A stretch of DNA of 39,776 nt, from the NCBI GenBank assembly GCA_021780375.1, contig JAJXYT010000051.1, forward strand, positions 1 to 39,776. The letters run 5' to 3'. Position numbers and translations under genes: made by a program. Origin of the DNA: a bacterium (GTDB lineage: Bacteria; Verrucomicrobiota; Verrucomicrobiia; Limisphaerales; UBA11358). The notes beneath the pieces are model-generated. The model saw nothing but the letters and a program-made list of their open reading frames with translations. It was not told the DNA's origin and made no database searches. Position 1 is the stretch's first letter. Every line of letters starts with the position of its first letter. Shown in pieces: positions 1-8,434 of the stretch.

Positions 1-1
1 G

Positions 2-1954
2 CGCGGCACGGCGACGTTTCAAATCACCGAACAGCCCAAAGTCAAAATTGTAAAAATTGAATTTATCGGCGCGGCGGCATTCTCCCAGCGGGAACTGCGC
101 AAGCAGCTCAAGACCCGGGAACGCTGGATGTTTTCGTGGCTGACGGGCAGCGATGTGTTCAAGGAAGACCAGTTCGCGGATGACCAGGACGCGCTCGTGG
201 CATTTTATCGCAGTCACGGTTACCTGGATTTCGAGATCAAGGACGTAAAACTTGAGCATCCGACGCCCAAAACCATGGACATCCGGTTTTTCGTATTCGA
301 AGGCCGGCAATACAAAGTCGGGTCGGTCACATTCACCGGCAACAAGATTTTCAACGACGCGCAAATGCATCAAGGGCTCCAAGCTGTTCACGATTTCGAG
401 CATGAGCGGGGCAAACTCGGCCCGCATGGATTGCCGATGGACGTGGGCGATGTTTTCACTCCCGAAGGCCTCGACAAGGACGTGACGGCGGTCGAGGATT
501 TTTACGGGAGCAAAGGGTACATTAATGTAAAGCAAGGTCCCGCGCTCCAGGTGGTGCGCGTTCCGAACGTCGATACCGGGACGATGGATCTGGAATTTAA
601 GATTGACGAGGGCCAGAAGTATTATGTCGAGCGCATTGATATTCACGGCAACGTCAAGACCAAGGACAAGGTCATCCGGCGGGAACTGGCCATTGCCCCC
701 GGCGAAGTCTTCGACATGGTGCGGGTCAAAATCAGCAAACAACGCCTTGAAGGCCTTCAATATTTTGACAAGGTGGACATGAACCCGGAACCGAGCGATC
801 CGCCGATTGCCGGGCGCCAGAACCTGGTCGTGGACGTCGAGGAACAAAATACCGGCAAACTCATGCTGGGCGCGGGATTCAGTTCCGTGGATTCGCTGGT
901 CGGTTTCATCGAAATCGAGCAGGCCAATTTCGATTTGTTCCATCCTCCGTATTTTACCGGCGGTGGCCAGCGGGCACGGCTTTTCATCCAACTGGGCAGC
1001 CAGCGTCAGGACTACGAACTCCTCTTCAGCGAGCCGTGGTTTATGAATCGCAAGCTCCGGCTGGACGTGGACCTTTACCGGCATCAATGGGATTTTGAAA
1101 GCCCCAACAACATTTTCAATGAAACCCGCACCGGCGCCAGCGTCAGCCTGACCCGCGCCCTGTGGAGCGACTTCCTCATGGGTAGCCTGGGTTATTCCAT
1201 TGAGGACGTGGGCATTGATTTGAACAGCGGCTGGCATGGCTGGGAACCGGGAGTTTTTCCAAAACCGTTCACTCCTCCCAATGTACCGGACGCCATTCTG
1301 GCACAAACCGGCGATCATTTGTTCCATCATTTTACCGCCTCACTTGCTTATGACACGCGCAACAGCGTCGAACTGCCCAATGGCGGCCAGCGGACGGAGT
1401 TTGACCCGGAATTTGTGACCGGCGACAGCACCTATTACAAATTGGACCTTAAAACCGAGTGGTTTTTTCGCGGTCTGTTCAAGAGCCACGTCATTGAATT
1501 AAGCGGACGCGCGGGATTTGCGGACGGTTTGGGCAGCCAAGATGTGCCGTTTTACGACCGTTACTATCTCGGCGGCCTCTACAATTTGCGCGGCTTCAAA
1601 TACCGCAATATTGCGCCGCGCCAGCCATTTAGTATCACCGAACCCATTGTGCCCAGTGAACCGATCGGCGGCGACAGCTACTGGTTTGGCTCTATGGATT
1701 ACTATATTCCCATCATTCAGAAAGAAGGCGGCGTCAGCCTGCGTTTAGACCTCTTCTACGACATGGGAGCGGTCAGTGCGCAACCGTTTTCCTTCTCCGG
1801 CGGAATTAATGACGATTATGGCGTTGGCCTGCTCTTGAACATTCCCCATCTGGGTCCCTTGCAGTTGTACTACGGCATTCCCATCAACCATGACCAGTAC
1901 AACAGCCCCGCCGGCAAGTTTCAATTCGGGTTTGGTTACTCACGCGAGTTTTAA
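2..1954 (+). CDS. bamA: Outer-membrane protein assembly factor BamA (5' end outside window)
   Basis: BamA is the central subunit of the BAM machine that folds and inserts beta-barrel proteins into the outer membrane. The reading frame is open from the first bases of the window, so the start codon lies upstream; an internal Met at 128 is not the start. The visible part holds several POTRA-type repeats (each with a conserved 'G' turn such as FTGNKIF and IHGNVKTKDKVIRREL), followed by a C-terminal 16-strand-type barrel. The barrel has the loop-6 signature LRGF at about 1587-1598 and the protein ends in an aromatic residue (YSREF), the outer-membrane beta-signal. The next gene starts 15 nt downstream, and skp/ompH lies one gene further on, the usual bamA partner. 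Family assignment is firm; only the N-terminus is unknown. Confidence 0.93.
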   Translation, partial: RGTATFQITEQPKVKIVKIEFIGAAAFSQRELRKQLKTRERWMFSWLTGSDVFKEDQFADDQDALVAFYRSHGYLDFEIKDVKLEHPTPKTMDIRFFVFEGRQYKVGSVTFTGNKIFNDAQMHQGLQAVHDFEHERGKLGPHGLPMDVGDVFTPEGLDKDVTAVEDFYGSKGYINVKQGPALQVVRVPNVDTGTMDLEFKIDEGQKYYVERIDIHGNVKTKDKVIRRELAIAPGEVFDMVRVKISKQRLEGLQYFDKVDMNPEPSDPPIAGRQNLVVDVEEQNTGKLMLGAGFSSVDSLVGFIEIEQANFDLFHPPYFTGGGQRARLFIQLGSQRQDYELLFSEPWFMNRKLRLDVDLYRHQWDFESPNNIFNETRTGASVSLTRALWSDFLMGSLGYSIEDVGIDLNSGWHGWEPGVFPKPFTPPNVPDAILAQTGDHLFHHFTASLAYDTRNSVELPNGGQRTEFDPEFVTGDSTYYKLDLKTEWFFRGLFKSHVIELSGRAGFADGLGSQDVPFYDRYYLGGLYNLRGFKYRNIAPRQPFSITEPIVPSEPIGGDSYWFGSMDYYIPIIQKEGGVSLRLDLFYDMGAVSAQPFSFSGGINDDYGVGLLLNIPHLGPLQLYYGIPINHDQYNSPAGKFQFGFGYSREF

Positions 1955-1969
1955 GATGAACGGTGCGAT

Positions 1970-4900
1970 ATGAAAAAGATTCTGTTGTTAAAATCAATCG
2001 TTGCCGGATTGGTTTGCGCGGGTGCGTTGGATGTATTTGCACTCGCACCCCGGACTCCGGTTCCGGCGGCACTTGGCAATCTGCCGCTTTATTTCACGGC
2101 GGCTACCCCCGGCCAGGCGAGCCAAACGGCGGGATTCGTCGCGCAAGGGAGCGATTGCCAATTTTTGATCTCACCCGCTGAAGCGCAAATTACCTTGCGA
2201 TGTCGCGCCAGCGTCTTGGACTGCGGCGGCAATCCCGAAAGCTTTCGGGAGACGCCGCTTTCGGGCGGGGACCAATTCGTCAAACGCCATTCACGTTCCC
2301 AAAGCGGTGTCACAGCCACCGCACTCCAAGACGCAAGCGAATCTGCAACAGTGCAACTGCAATTCGTTGCCGCCAATCCCCGCGCCCGAATTCATGGCGC
2401 TGACGAATTGCCCGGTAAAATCAACTATCTCATCGGCAACGACCCCGCACAGTGGCATACGGGCGTGGCCACGTTTGCGCAGGTGCGGGTCGAACAGCTG
2501 TATCCCGGCATCAATCTGGTGTACTACGGCAACCCGCAGCAGCTTGAATATGATTTCAATATTGCGTCGGGAGCCGACCCGGCGGCGATAAAAATTCAAT
2601 TCAACGGCGTGGATAAAATTTCGATTGGCGCACAGGGTGAATTGATCCTGGAGGTGGGCGGGAACGAAATTCGCCAACCGGCGCCGGTGATTGACCAGAT
2701 GGTTGGCGGTCGGCGACAGGCCATCAGCGGCGGCTATCGGCTGGTGGATGCGCACACGGTTGCCTTCGCCGTCGGAAAGTACGACCACCAACTGCCCTTG
2801 GTGATTGACCCGGTATTGAGCTTCTCGACCTACTTTGGCGGTAATTCCAGCGATACCGCCTGGTCCATTGCCTTGGACACCAACGGTTTTATTTATATCG
2901 CGGGCCAAACATTATCCAAACAGATGTCTGCAACCAATACCGCGCCCTTCTCGACCCCCGGCGCGTTTCAGACAAATTTTGCGGGCGGTTCACAAGCCGG
3001 CGATGCGTTCGTTGCCAAATTTGACAGCCAAGGCAGCAATCTTATCTATCTTACATATCTAGGTGGTAGCGCGGATGATGCAGCTTATAGCATCGCTCTG
3101 GATGGAAATGGCAATGCTTATATCGCTGGCGCCACTGACTCACCAGATTTTCCTGTCAGGAACGGCATTTACACCAACATCAGCGGGACTTTAAACCCGC
3201 ATGTTGGGCTTTACCCTGCCGATGCCTTTGTTGCGAAGTTTGATCCCAGTGGTTCCAATCTTCTTTATTCAACCTATCTCGGTGGTGAAAGTGCTGACGC
3301 GGCCTACGGCATTGCTTTGGATTCGTCGAACGACGTTTACGTGACCGGTTTCACTTACTCTACGAATTTTCCCACAACCCCAAACGCATTGCAAAACCAT
3401 TTGGCCTGCATCTATTCAGTATATTTCAACGCCAATGCGTTTGTGGCTGAAATCAGTGCTTCCGGCACTAATTTGCTTTATTCGTCTTATTTCGGCGGCA
3501 CCAATTTTGACGAAGGTCTAGGTATAGCCGTCGACAACTCCAATTATGTCTATGTCACCGGGTTCACGGCCTCGACAAATTTTCCCATTACTAATGCCAT
3601 ACAACAACAATTTGTCTCAGTAATCGGGACCACCAATGCCGCACCCACCAACGTGGTGTTCATCACCAATTTCTTCAACGGCTACTTGCTCAATGGTGTC
3701 TCCAATCAGATCTCACCACCACTCGATGATGCCTTCGTCGCCAAGTTCGTTCCCGGCTTCACCAATTTCGTAGCTCCCGGTTTTAGTAATCTGATGTATT
3801 CAACTTTCCTGGGGGGTGGGAACAGCGATGCTGCCAATCACATCGCCGTGGATGGGGCGGGCAACGCCTATGTGACCGGCTGGACGGTTTCCACCAATTT
3901 TCCCAACACCCTCACCAATGTCGCCGGTTTGTATAATGGCCTGACCAACAACACCGGCTTTGCTGTCCCGGCCATTACCAACGCCTTTCTGACGCAGGTC
4001 ACGTGGACCGGCTCTAATGCGGCCATCGGCTTCTCAACGGCTTTTGGCGGTACCAACTTTGGTATCGATGTCGGCTATGGCGTAACGGTGGATTCCGCCG
4101 GCGACGTGTTTGTCGTGGGCGCTGCTTCCACAACCAATTTCCCGGCGTTCAATACACCCGGTCTTTTCGCCACCACCAATGCCGGCGGCAGCGACGCCTT
4201 TGTGATTGCGTTCAGCACCAATGCTTCCGCGGTTCTTTACTCGGGGTATCTGGGCGGCTCCGGCAACGACTACGGCTATGGCATCGCCGTGGACTCGCTG
4301 ACCAACGCGTATATGGTCGGTCAGACAGCTTCACCCAATTTTCCAACCTTTTTCCCGCGTCAATCTTCTCTCAATGGTCCGAGCGACGCCTTCCTGGCCA
4401 AAATCCTTTGGGCGGTGCTGCCGGTGGAGATTACCAACCAGCCAACGAATCAGGTGGTGGCCGCAGGCACTTCGAGCTTTTTTGGCGTCTCGAGCGCCAG
4501 CCTGGTGGCCGGGGCAACCGGGACGCCGCCCTTGAGCTATCAGTGGCAGTTCCAGGGAACCAACCTGGCATGGACGAATCTGGTGAATGGGGGAACGAAC
4601 CTGCTGGGCGGGGGAAGGCATATCAGTGGCGCCACTAACGCCATTCTGACGATAAGCTGTCCGGAAACAAACGACAGCGGGAACTATCAGATCATCATCA
4701 CCAATTACGCCGGGTCGGTGACCAGTTCCGTTGCCACGCTGACGGTGACAAATATCCCGACGGTATTTACAGTGCAACCGAACAGTCAAACGGCAGGAAC
4801 AGGTTCGACGGCCCAATTCAATTTTAACGCGACATTCCAGCAGCCTGCCACGGCTCAATGGCTGAAAGACGGGACGAACTTGATCAACGGAGGACGCATT

Positions 4901-5542
4901 AGTGGCGCGAGCAATAGCTTTACTCTGACGATCAACAACGCCGGGACGAACGACGACGGAACCTACTGGGTTGTCGTCACAACCCCTTGGGGATTATTGG
5001 CCAGCTCCAATGCCGTTCTGACGGTGGTGTCGCTACCGACGATTACTGTGCCACCCACAAACCAGACCGTGGGCCTGGGAGCAACGGTGACCTTTGCGGT
5101 CACCGCCGTCGGACTGGCACCGTTAAGTTATCGCTGGCAAATGAATGGAACCAGCCTGGTCAACGGAGGGCGCATCAGTGGTGTGACCAACTCCGCCCTC
5201 ATCCTCTCCAACGCACAAACCAGTGATGACGGAGGTTATACGGTCATTGTGACAAACAATGTCGGGTCGGTAACCAGTTCGCCACCCGCGGTCTTGACGG
5301 TGCTGACGGCGCCTCTTTTCGGGGGTATCACGGCTGGCACCAATGGCGGTTTCATCTTGAGCGGGGTCGGCGGCACCAACAGCGGCTCCTACACCGTGCT
5401 GACTTCGACCAATCTGGCGATACCGCCGGCGCTCTGGACGCCGGTGGCGACCAATCAATTCGGGAGCCAGGGCCAGTTTGTGTTCACCAACCTCGCGCCC
5501 ACCGACGCGCCACAACTGTTTTACCTCCTGCACATGCAATAA
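1970..5542 (+). CDS. Large secreted SBBP-repeat and Ig-like domain protein
   Basis: This 1190-residue protein is probably surface-exposed or secreted; its binding partner is unknown. It starts with a hydrophobic signal peptide (residues 1 to about 25, after MKK). Next comes a domain of the DUF7948 type that commonly precedes SBBP repeats (motifs LEYDF, ADPAAIKIQF, LVIDPVLSFSTYFGG). Seven SBBP beta-propeller-like repeats follow, each with an S-T/S-Y-x-G-G start, an I-A-V/L-D-x-x-G-N-x-Y core and a T-N-F-P end, up to about residue 800. Three Ig-like domains come next (QPTNQ...GNYQIIITN; QPNSQ...GTYWVVV; PPTNQ...GGYTVIVTN), then a short C-terminal domain ending in FYLLHMQ that resembles terminal domains of other verrucomicrobial secreted proteins. 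It sits between bamA and skp with short gaps and is probably co-transcribed. A palindromic repeat is carried in frame at 2233-2250. Confidence 0.85.
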   Translation: MKKILLLKSIVAGLVCAGALDVFALAPRTPVPAALGNLPLYFTAATPGQASQTAGFVAQGSDCQFLISPAEAQITLRCRASVLDCGGNPESFRETPLSGGDQFVKRHSRSQSGVTATALQDASESATVQLQFVAANPRARIHGADELPGKINYLIGNDPAQWHTGVATFAQVRVEQLYPGINLVYYGNPQQLEYDFNIASGADPAAIKIQFNGVDKISIGAQGELILEVGGNEIRQPAPVIDQMVGGRRQAISGGYRLVDAHTVAFAVGKYDHQLPLVIDPVLSFSTYFGGNSSDTAWSIALDTNGFIYIAGQTLSKQMSATNTAPFSTPGAFQTNFAGGSQAGDAFVAKFDSQGSNLIYLTYLGGSADDAAYSIALDGNGNAYIAGATDSPDFPVRNGIYTNISGTLNPHVGLYPADAFVAKFDPSGSNLLYSTYLGGESADAAYGIALDSSNDVYVTGFTYSTNFPTTPNALQNHLACIYSVYFNANAFVAEISASGTNLLYSSYFGGTNFDEGLGIAVDNSNYVYVTGFTASTNFPITNAIQQQFVSVIGTTNAAPTNVVFITNFFNGYLLNGVSNQISPPLDDAFVAKFVPGFTNFVAPGFSNLMYSTFLGGGNSDAANHIAVDGAGNAYVTGWTVSTNFPNTLTNVAGLYNGLTNNTGFAVPAITNAFLTQVTWTGSNAAIGFSTAFGGTNFGIDVGYGVTVDSAGDVFVVGAASTTNFPAFNTPGLFATTNAGGSDAFVIAFSTNASAVLYSGYLGGSGNDYGYGIAVDSLTNAYMVGQTASPNFPTFFPRQSSLNGPSDAFLAKILWAVLPVEITNQPTNQVVAAGTSSFFGVSSASLVAGATGTPPLSYQWQFQGTNLAWTNLVNGGTNLLGGGRHISGATNAILTISCPETNDSGNYQIIITNYAGSVTSSVATLTVTNIPTVFTVQPNSQTAGTGSTAQFNFNATFQQPATAQWLKDGTNLINGGRISGASNSFTLTINNAGTNDDGTYWVVVTTPWGLLASSNAVLTVVSLPTITVPPTNQTVGLGATVTFAVTAVGLAPLSYRWQMNGTSLVNGGRISGVTNSALILSNAQTSDDGGYTVIVTNNVGSVTSSPPAVLTVLTAPLFGGITAGTNGGFILSGVGGTNSGSYTVLTSTNLAIPPALWTPVATNQFGSQGQFVFTNLAPTDAPQLFYLLHMQ
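2233..2250. repeat. Perfect 18-nt palindrome inside the SBBP gene
   Basis: TCCCGAAAGCTTTCGGGA reads the same on both strands. It is translated in frame as part of a G/P/S-rich stretch (around NPESFRETPLSGG) that does not look like the surrounding domain. It fits the general pattern in this window of palindromic repeat DNA being tolerated in coding regions. Confidence 0.6.
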
Positions 5543-5618
5543 CCAGGACCGGCCGGCCGGGGTTTGCGCCCGCCAGTTTTCAGTTGGCGATGACCGGAAA
5601 TTCTGTTTTCTTATTCCC

Positions 5619-6257
5619 ATGAAACGCGTTTTGCGAATTATTTTTCCGGTGGTTTTGTTGATGTCGCTGTCAAGCAGTTCCGCCTGGGCGCAGCAGAAGA
5701 TCGCCACGGTGGACATGCGCAAGCTCTTTGACGGTTATTGGAAAACCAAGCAGGCCGAAACCGCGCTCAATGACCGCAAGGTCGAACTGGACAAGGAGGA
5801 CCGCGGTTTCCTTGATAATTTGCAGAAAGACCGGGCGGCATATCAAAAATTGCTGGACGCGGCCGCCGACCAGGCCATCTCGGCGGATGAGCGCGACAAG
5901 CGCAAGCAGGCCGCGGCTGACAAATACGCCGAGATCAAGGATTCGCAAACGGCCATTGTGCAATTTGAGCGCCAGGCCCAGGCAACCCTGGGCGCCCAAA
6001 CCCAACGGATGCGCACCGATATTATCAAGGAAATCACGGCGGCGGTGAGCACCAAGGCCAAGGCTGCCGGCTACACCATGGTGGTGGACACCGCATCAAA
6101 TAACTCCAATCAAACACCGGTGGTGCTTTACACCGATGGTCAAAACGATTTGACGGCGGCCGTCCTCGCCCAGCTCAACGCCGGCGCCCCCATTGATTTG
6201 AACAAGGTGGATACCTCGGCCGTGCCGGCGTTGACGATTACCACCAACAGTCCGTAG
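5619..6257 (+). CDS. skp: OmpH/Skp-family periplasmic chaperone
   Basis: Skp/OmpH trimers hold unfolded outer-membrane proteins in the periplasm and hand them to BamA. The ATG at 5619 was chosen over an earlier in-frame Met at 5478 because it begins directly with a signal peptide (MKRV, a hydrophobic run, then AWA|QQ), and the earlier start would overlap the preceding gene by 65 nt. The mature part starts with IATVDMRKLFDGYWKTKQAE, the typical OmpH opening (x-V-D-x-x-K-L/V-F). A long charged coiled coil (about residues 35-130) and a short beta-strand close follow. At 212 residues it is slightly longer than the enterobacterial protein, with a Thr/Asn-rich tail. It ends 9 nt before the convergent aldo/keto reductase. 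Confidence 0.85.
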   Translation: MKRVLRIIFPVVLLMSLSSSSAWAQQKIATVDMRKLFDGYWKTKQAETALNDRKVELDKEDRGFLDNLQKDRAAYQKLLDAAADQAISADERDKRKQAAADKYAEIKDSQTAIVQFERQAQATLGAQTQRMRTDIIKEITAAVSTKAKAAGYTMVVDTASNNSNQTPVVLYTDGQNDLTAAVLAQLNAGAPIDLNKVDTSAVPALTITTNSP

Positions 6258-6266
6258 CGAGTCATT

Positions 6267-7448
6267 TTAACCGGCACTGAGCCGCTGCACCGGTTTCTCG
6301 AACAACATCCGGTGCGCCTCCTCCAGAATTCCGGGAATCCGTCCGGCAAACGGGCTGTGCTGAATCGCGGTCTGTAAATCCAGTTCCCCGACCTTCGCCG
6401 CGTTCTGGCCGGGGAACCAATGCTCGGCCTGGCCCAGCAGGTTGTAGCGCATCTTGCCCCACGCGATCAAATCGAGCGACTTGGCATAGGTCCACAGCCG
6501 CAAAATTTCCGACACGTTGATCTCGCCGGGCACGTCCCCAAAATTGGGCAGGCCCTCGAACCACCGCGCGCACCAGTCCGCGCCGAGCACGCGTTCCATT
6601 TCCGCGCGCAACCGCTGTTCAATCGGCGCAATCGTTTCCGGAATCCGGTCGTAAAAATTCAGGGCCCGGAGATGCTCGTCAAAATCCGTCGGCCGGACCG
6701 CGCCACAGCTCAAGGTGTGGACTTCCTTCCGCGCCAGACAATAAAGATCGTTGAACTCCATCGGCGTCAGCGGCGCGCAAAGCTCCACCAGCTTTTTCGG
6801 CGGCTCATAGAGTTTTCCGCCCTTGTCATTCGGGCTGATGATGAATACGCCCATGTCCAACCGGTGCGCCGCCATCACCGCCGCCCGATTCAGATCATTC
6901 ACGAAATACCAGTGCACATTCATGTAATCGAACCCGCCGCTGTTCACGGCGTCCAGGATGACGTCGGTGGTCGCGTGGGTGGAGAAGCCGACGAACCGCA
7001 CGCGGCCTTCCCTTTGCAACTGCCGGGCGGCGGCCAGACAACCCTCTTTCTTCAACGACCAGTCCAGCAGTTCGCGATTATTGACGCCGTGCAGGGAAAG
7101 CAAGTCCACGTAATCCAGCTTCAGATATTTCAGCGAAGTCTCAAAGTCCTGGAGAAACTCCCGCGGCGTGGCGTAGGGCTTGATTTTGGTCTGGACGATG
7201 ATTTTTTCCCGCGGCAACTTCGGCAGGATGTTGCCGAGCTGCATTTCCGAGGTGCCGTAACCGCGCGCCGTCTCGATGTGATGGATGCCCAGTTCCAGCG
7301 CCCGGTGGATGGTCGCTTCGATATTTTCCTGGTTTTCGCGCGGGATTTCCTTTGGGTCCACGTCCTGCCACTTGAATTGATAGCGCATCCCGCCGCAGGA
7401 AATCACCGGCATGGCCAGTTCCGTCCGCCCAAAACGACGATATTTCAT
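6267..7448 (-). CDS. Aldo/keto reductase
   Basis: This is a predicted NAD(P)H-dependent oxidoreductase with a (beta/alpha)8 barrel; the substrate is unknown. The start at 7448 ([20 protein letters not shown]) is preferred over an in-frame ATG 15 codons upstream, because the conserved N-terminal strand begins there. The catalytic tetrad is visible as E59 (in HIETARGYG, where many family members have Asp), Y64, K88 and H120. The C-terminal ~100 residues ([15 protein letters not shown]) match AKRs that normally carry a small Cys-rich ferredoxin-like motif there. Here only one Cys (in DWCARWF) remains, so that motif seems lost. It is transcribed away from rpmI and towards skp. Confidence 0.82.
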   Translation of the reverse strand: MKYRRFGRTELAMPVISCGGMRYQFKWQDVDPKEIPRENQENIEATIHRALELGIHHIETARGYGTSEMQLGNILPKLPREKIIVQTKIKPYATPREFLQDFETSLKYLKLDYVDLLSLHGVNNRELLDWSLKKEGCLAAARQLQREGRVRFVGFSTHATTDVILDAVNSGGFDYMNVHWYFVNDLNRAAVMAAHRLDMGVFIISPNDKGGKLYEPPKKLVELCAPLTPMEFNDLYCLARKEVHTLSCGAVRPTDFDEHLRALNFYDRIPETIAPIEQRLRAEMERVLGADWCARWFEGLPNFGDVPGEINVSEILRLWTYAKSLDLIAWGKMRYNLLGQAEHWFPGQNAAKVGELDLQTAIQHSPFAGRIPGILEEAHRMLFEKPVQRLSAG

Positions 7449-7522
7449 CGGGGCGAAAAATAGGTGACCCCGGCAACTCTGGCAAGCAAGCAACCCGGCC
7501 CGATTTTGGCCTTAAAAATCGC

Positions 7523-7551
7523 TTGCCACCACCGCCCGCCTGGCGTATAGT
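7523..7551 (+). promoter_or_regulatory. Sigma-70-type promoter for the rpmI operon
   Basis: A TTGCCA -35 box at 7523-7528 and a TATAGT -10 box at 7546-7551 are separated by exactly 17 nt. They lie 34 nt before the rpmI start, in the gap between rpmI and the divergent aldo/keto reductase. This is the best promoter match I saw in the window. Confidence 0.6.
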
Positions 7552-7585
7552 TCCCGCTCTTTTGCAATCGAGATTTTAAGATTTT

Positions 7586-7795
7586 ATGCGACGTCCCAAA
7601 GGCATCAAAACCAGAAAGTCCGTGGCCAAACGGTTCAAGATTACGGCGCGCGGAAAGGTCCTGCGCTCCAGCGCGGGCCGGCGCCATTTGGCGCAATCCA
7701 AAAACCCAAAACGACGCCGCGGTCTGCGCGGACTGACCGGCGTGGATGCGACCGACGCTTATCGCATCACGCAGAATTTGCCTTTCAGCCACTGA
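7586..7795 (+). CDS. rpmI: 50S ribosomal protein L35
   Basis: Protein bL35 is a small, basic component of the large ribosomal subunit. This 69-residue protein shows the family hallmarks: K-T-R/H-K-S-V-A-K-R-F-K-I-T near the N-terminus, a G-K-V-L-R-S-S-A-G-R-R-H-L segment, and an R-R-R-G-L-R run followed by D-A-Y-R-I near the C-terminus. It is followed 42 nt later by rplT, the normal order. The gene that normally precedes it, infC, is absent; a divergent aldo/keto reductase sits there and rpmI has its own promoter. Confidence 0.93.
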   Translation: MRRPKGIKTRKSVAKRFKITARGKVLRSSAGRRHLAQSKNPKRRRGLRGLTGVDATDAYRITQNLPFSH

Positions 7796-7797
7796 TT

Positions 7798-7832
7798 TTC
7801 AACTTTCAACACTCAACTCTCAACTCTCAACT
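7798..7832 (+). repeat. Heptanucleotide tandem array (CTCAACT) before rplT
   Basis: Five 7-nt units (TTCAACT, TTCAACA, then three CTCAACT) fill the rpmI-rplT gap almost completely. The array ends 5 nt before the rplT start codon and leaves no purine-rich ribosome-binding site. Similar 7-nt-period arrays with other unit sequences occur elsewhere in this window, both between and inside genes. Confidence 0.8.
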
Positions 7833-7837
7833 CACGC

Positions 7838-8221
7838 ATGCGAGTTACCAACGCCCCCGCTTCCCGCAAACGCCGCACCCGGATGATCCGCGCCGCCAAA
7901 GGCTACCGGATGCGCCGCTCGAAACTGTACCGCTACGCGTCCGACGCCGTGGACCACGGCCGCCAGTACGCCTATCGCGACCGACGCCGGAAAAAACGCT
8001 TGTTCCGGTATCTCTGGCAGGTCCGCATCAACGCCGCCGCCCGCGCCGCCGGTCTGACTTATAGCCGCCTCATCGAAGGGCTGAAGACCGCCAAATGCGC
8101 GCTGGACCGCAAAGTGCTCGCCGATATTGCCGCGACCGACGCCGCCGCTTTCACCGAATTGGCCAATGTCGCCAAAAACGCGCTCAAGGCCAAACCCGGC
8201 GCCACTCTGGCAAAAGCGTAA
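7838..8221 (+). CDS. rplT: 50S ribosomal protein L20
   Basis: Protein bL20 is an early-assembly protein of the large subunit that binds 23S rRNA. The 127-residue product is highly basic in its N-terminal half (RKRRTRMIRAAKGYRMRRSKLYRYA, then GRQYAYRDRRRKKR) and continues with the family segment LWQVRINAAARAAGLTYSRLIEGL. It differs from the usual start MPRVKRG in beginning MRVTNAPASRK. It lies directly after rpmI and is followed by a strong terminator. No Shine-Dalgarno sequence precedes the ATG; a heptamer array occupies that position. Confidence 0.95.
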   Translation: MRVTNAPASRKRRTRMIRAAKGYRMRRSKLYRYASDAVDHGRQYAYRDRRRKKRLFRYLWQVRINAAARAAGLTYSRLIEGLKTAKCALDRKVLADIAATDAAAFTELANVAKNALKAKPGATLAKA

Positions 8222-8247
8222 GCAAAATCTCAATTTGAATTCAATAC

Positions 8248-8277
8248 ACGGGCGGCCTGAAAAGGACCGCCCGTTTT
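8248..8277 (+). terminator. Rho-independent terminator after rplT
   Basis: ACGGGCGG at 8248-8255 pairs perfectly with CCGCCCGT at 8267-8274, with further inner CCT/AGG pairing, and runs into TTTT at 8274-8277. It sits 27 nt after the rplT stop and implies that pheS is largely transcribed from its own promoter. Confidence 0.8.
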
Positions 8278-8284
8278 GCCTTTC

Positions 8285-8427
8285 GCAGGAGCACGGCTGT
8301 GGTCGCAGGCCCGGCCGCAGAGTGCTCCGCCGGGTGCTGCGGCTGGTGCTTTGCACGCCGCCGCGCTCCGCCGAAGTGTGGCAATGAAAATTTCTTTTGT
8401 GACTTTTGCGCCTTTTTGCGGCTAAAA
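8285..8427 (+). repeat. Repeat-rich gap before pheS
   Basis: The rplT-pheS gap holds a GC-rich stretch with interleaved inverted repeats (GGAGCAC near 8287 against GTGCTCC near 8322, plus several CCGCCG/GCGGC runs). It is followed at 8394-8427 by a degenerate CTTTTGTGACTTTTGCGCC-type segment. The latter closely resembles the right arm of the inverted-repeat element at 30918-30944 and, as there, ends just before a start codon. No gene is apparent. It is probably dispersed repeat DNA that may also contain the pheS promoter. Confidence 0.5.
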
Positions 8428-8434
8428 TCCAGGT

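Noticed and set aside
6420-7463. 347-codon open frame antisense to the aldo/keto reductase
   Set aside because: Arg/His/Gln-rich translation typical of the opposite strand of a GC-rich gene; the reductase motifs are intact.
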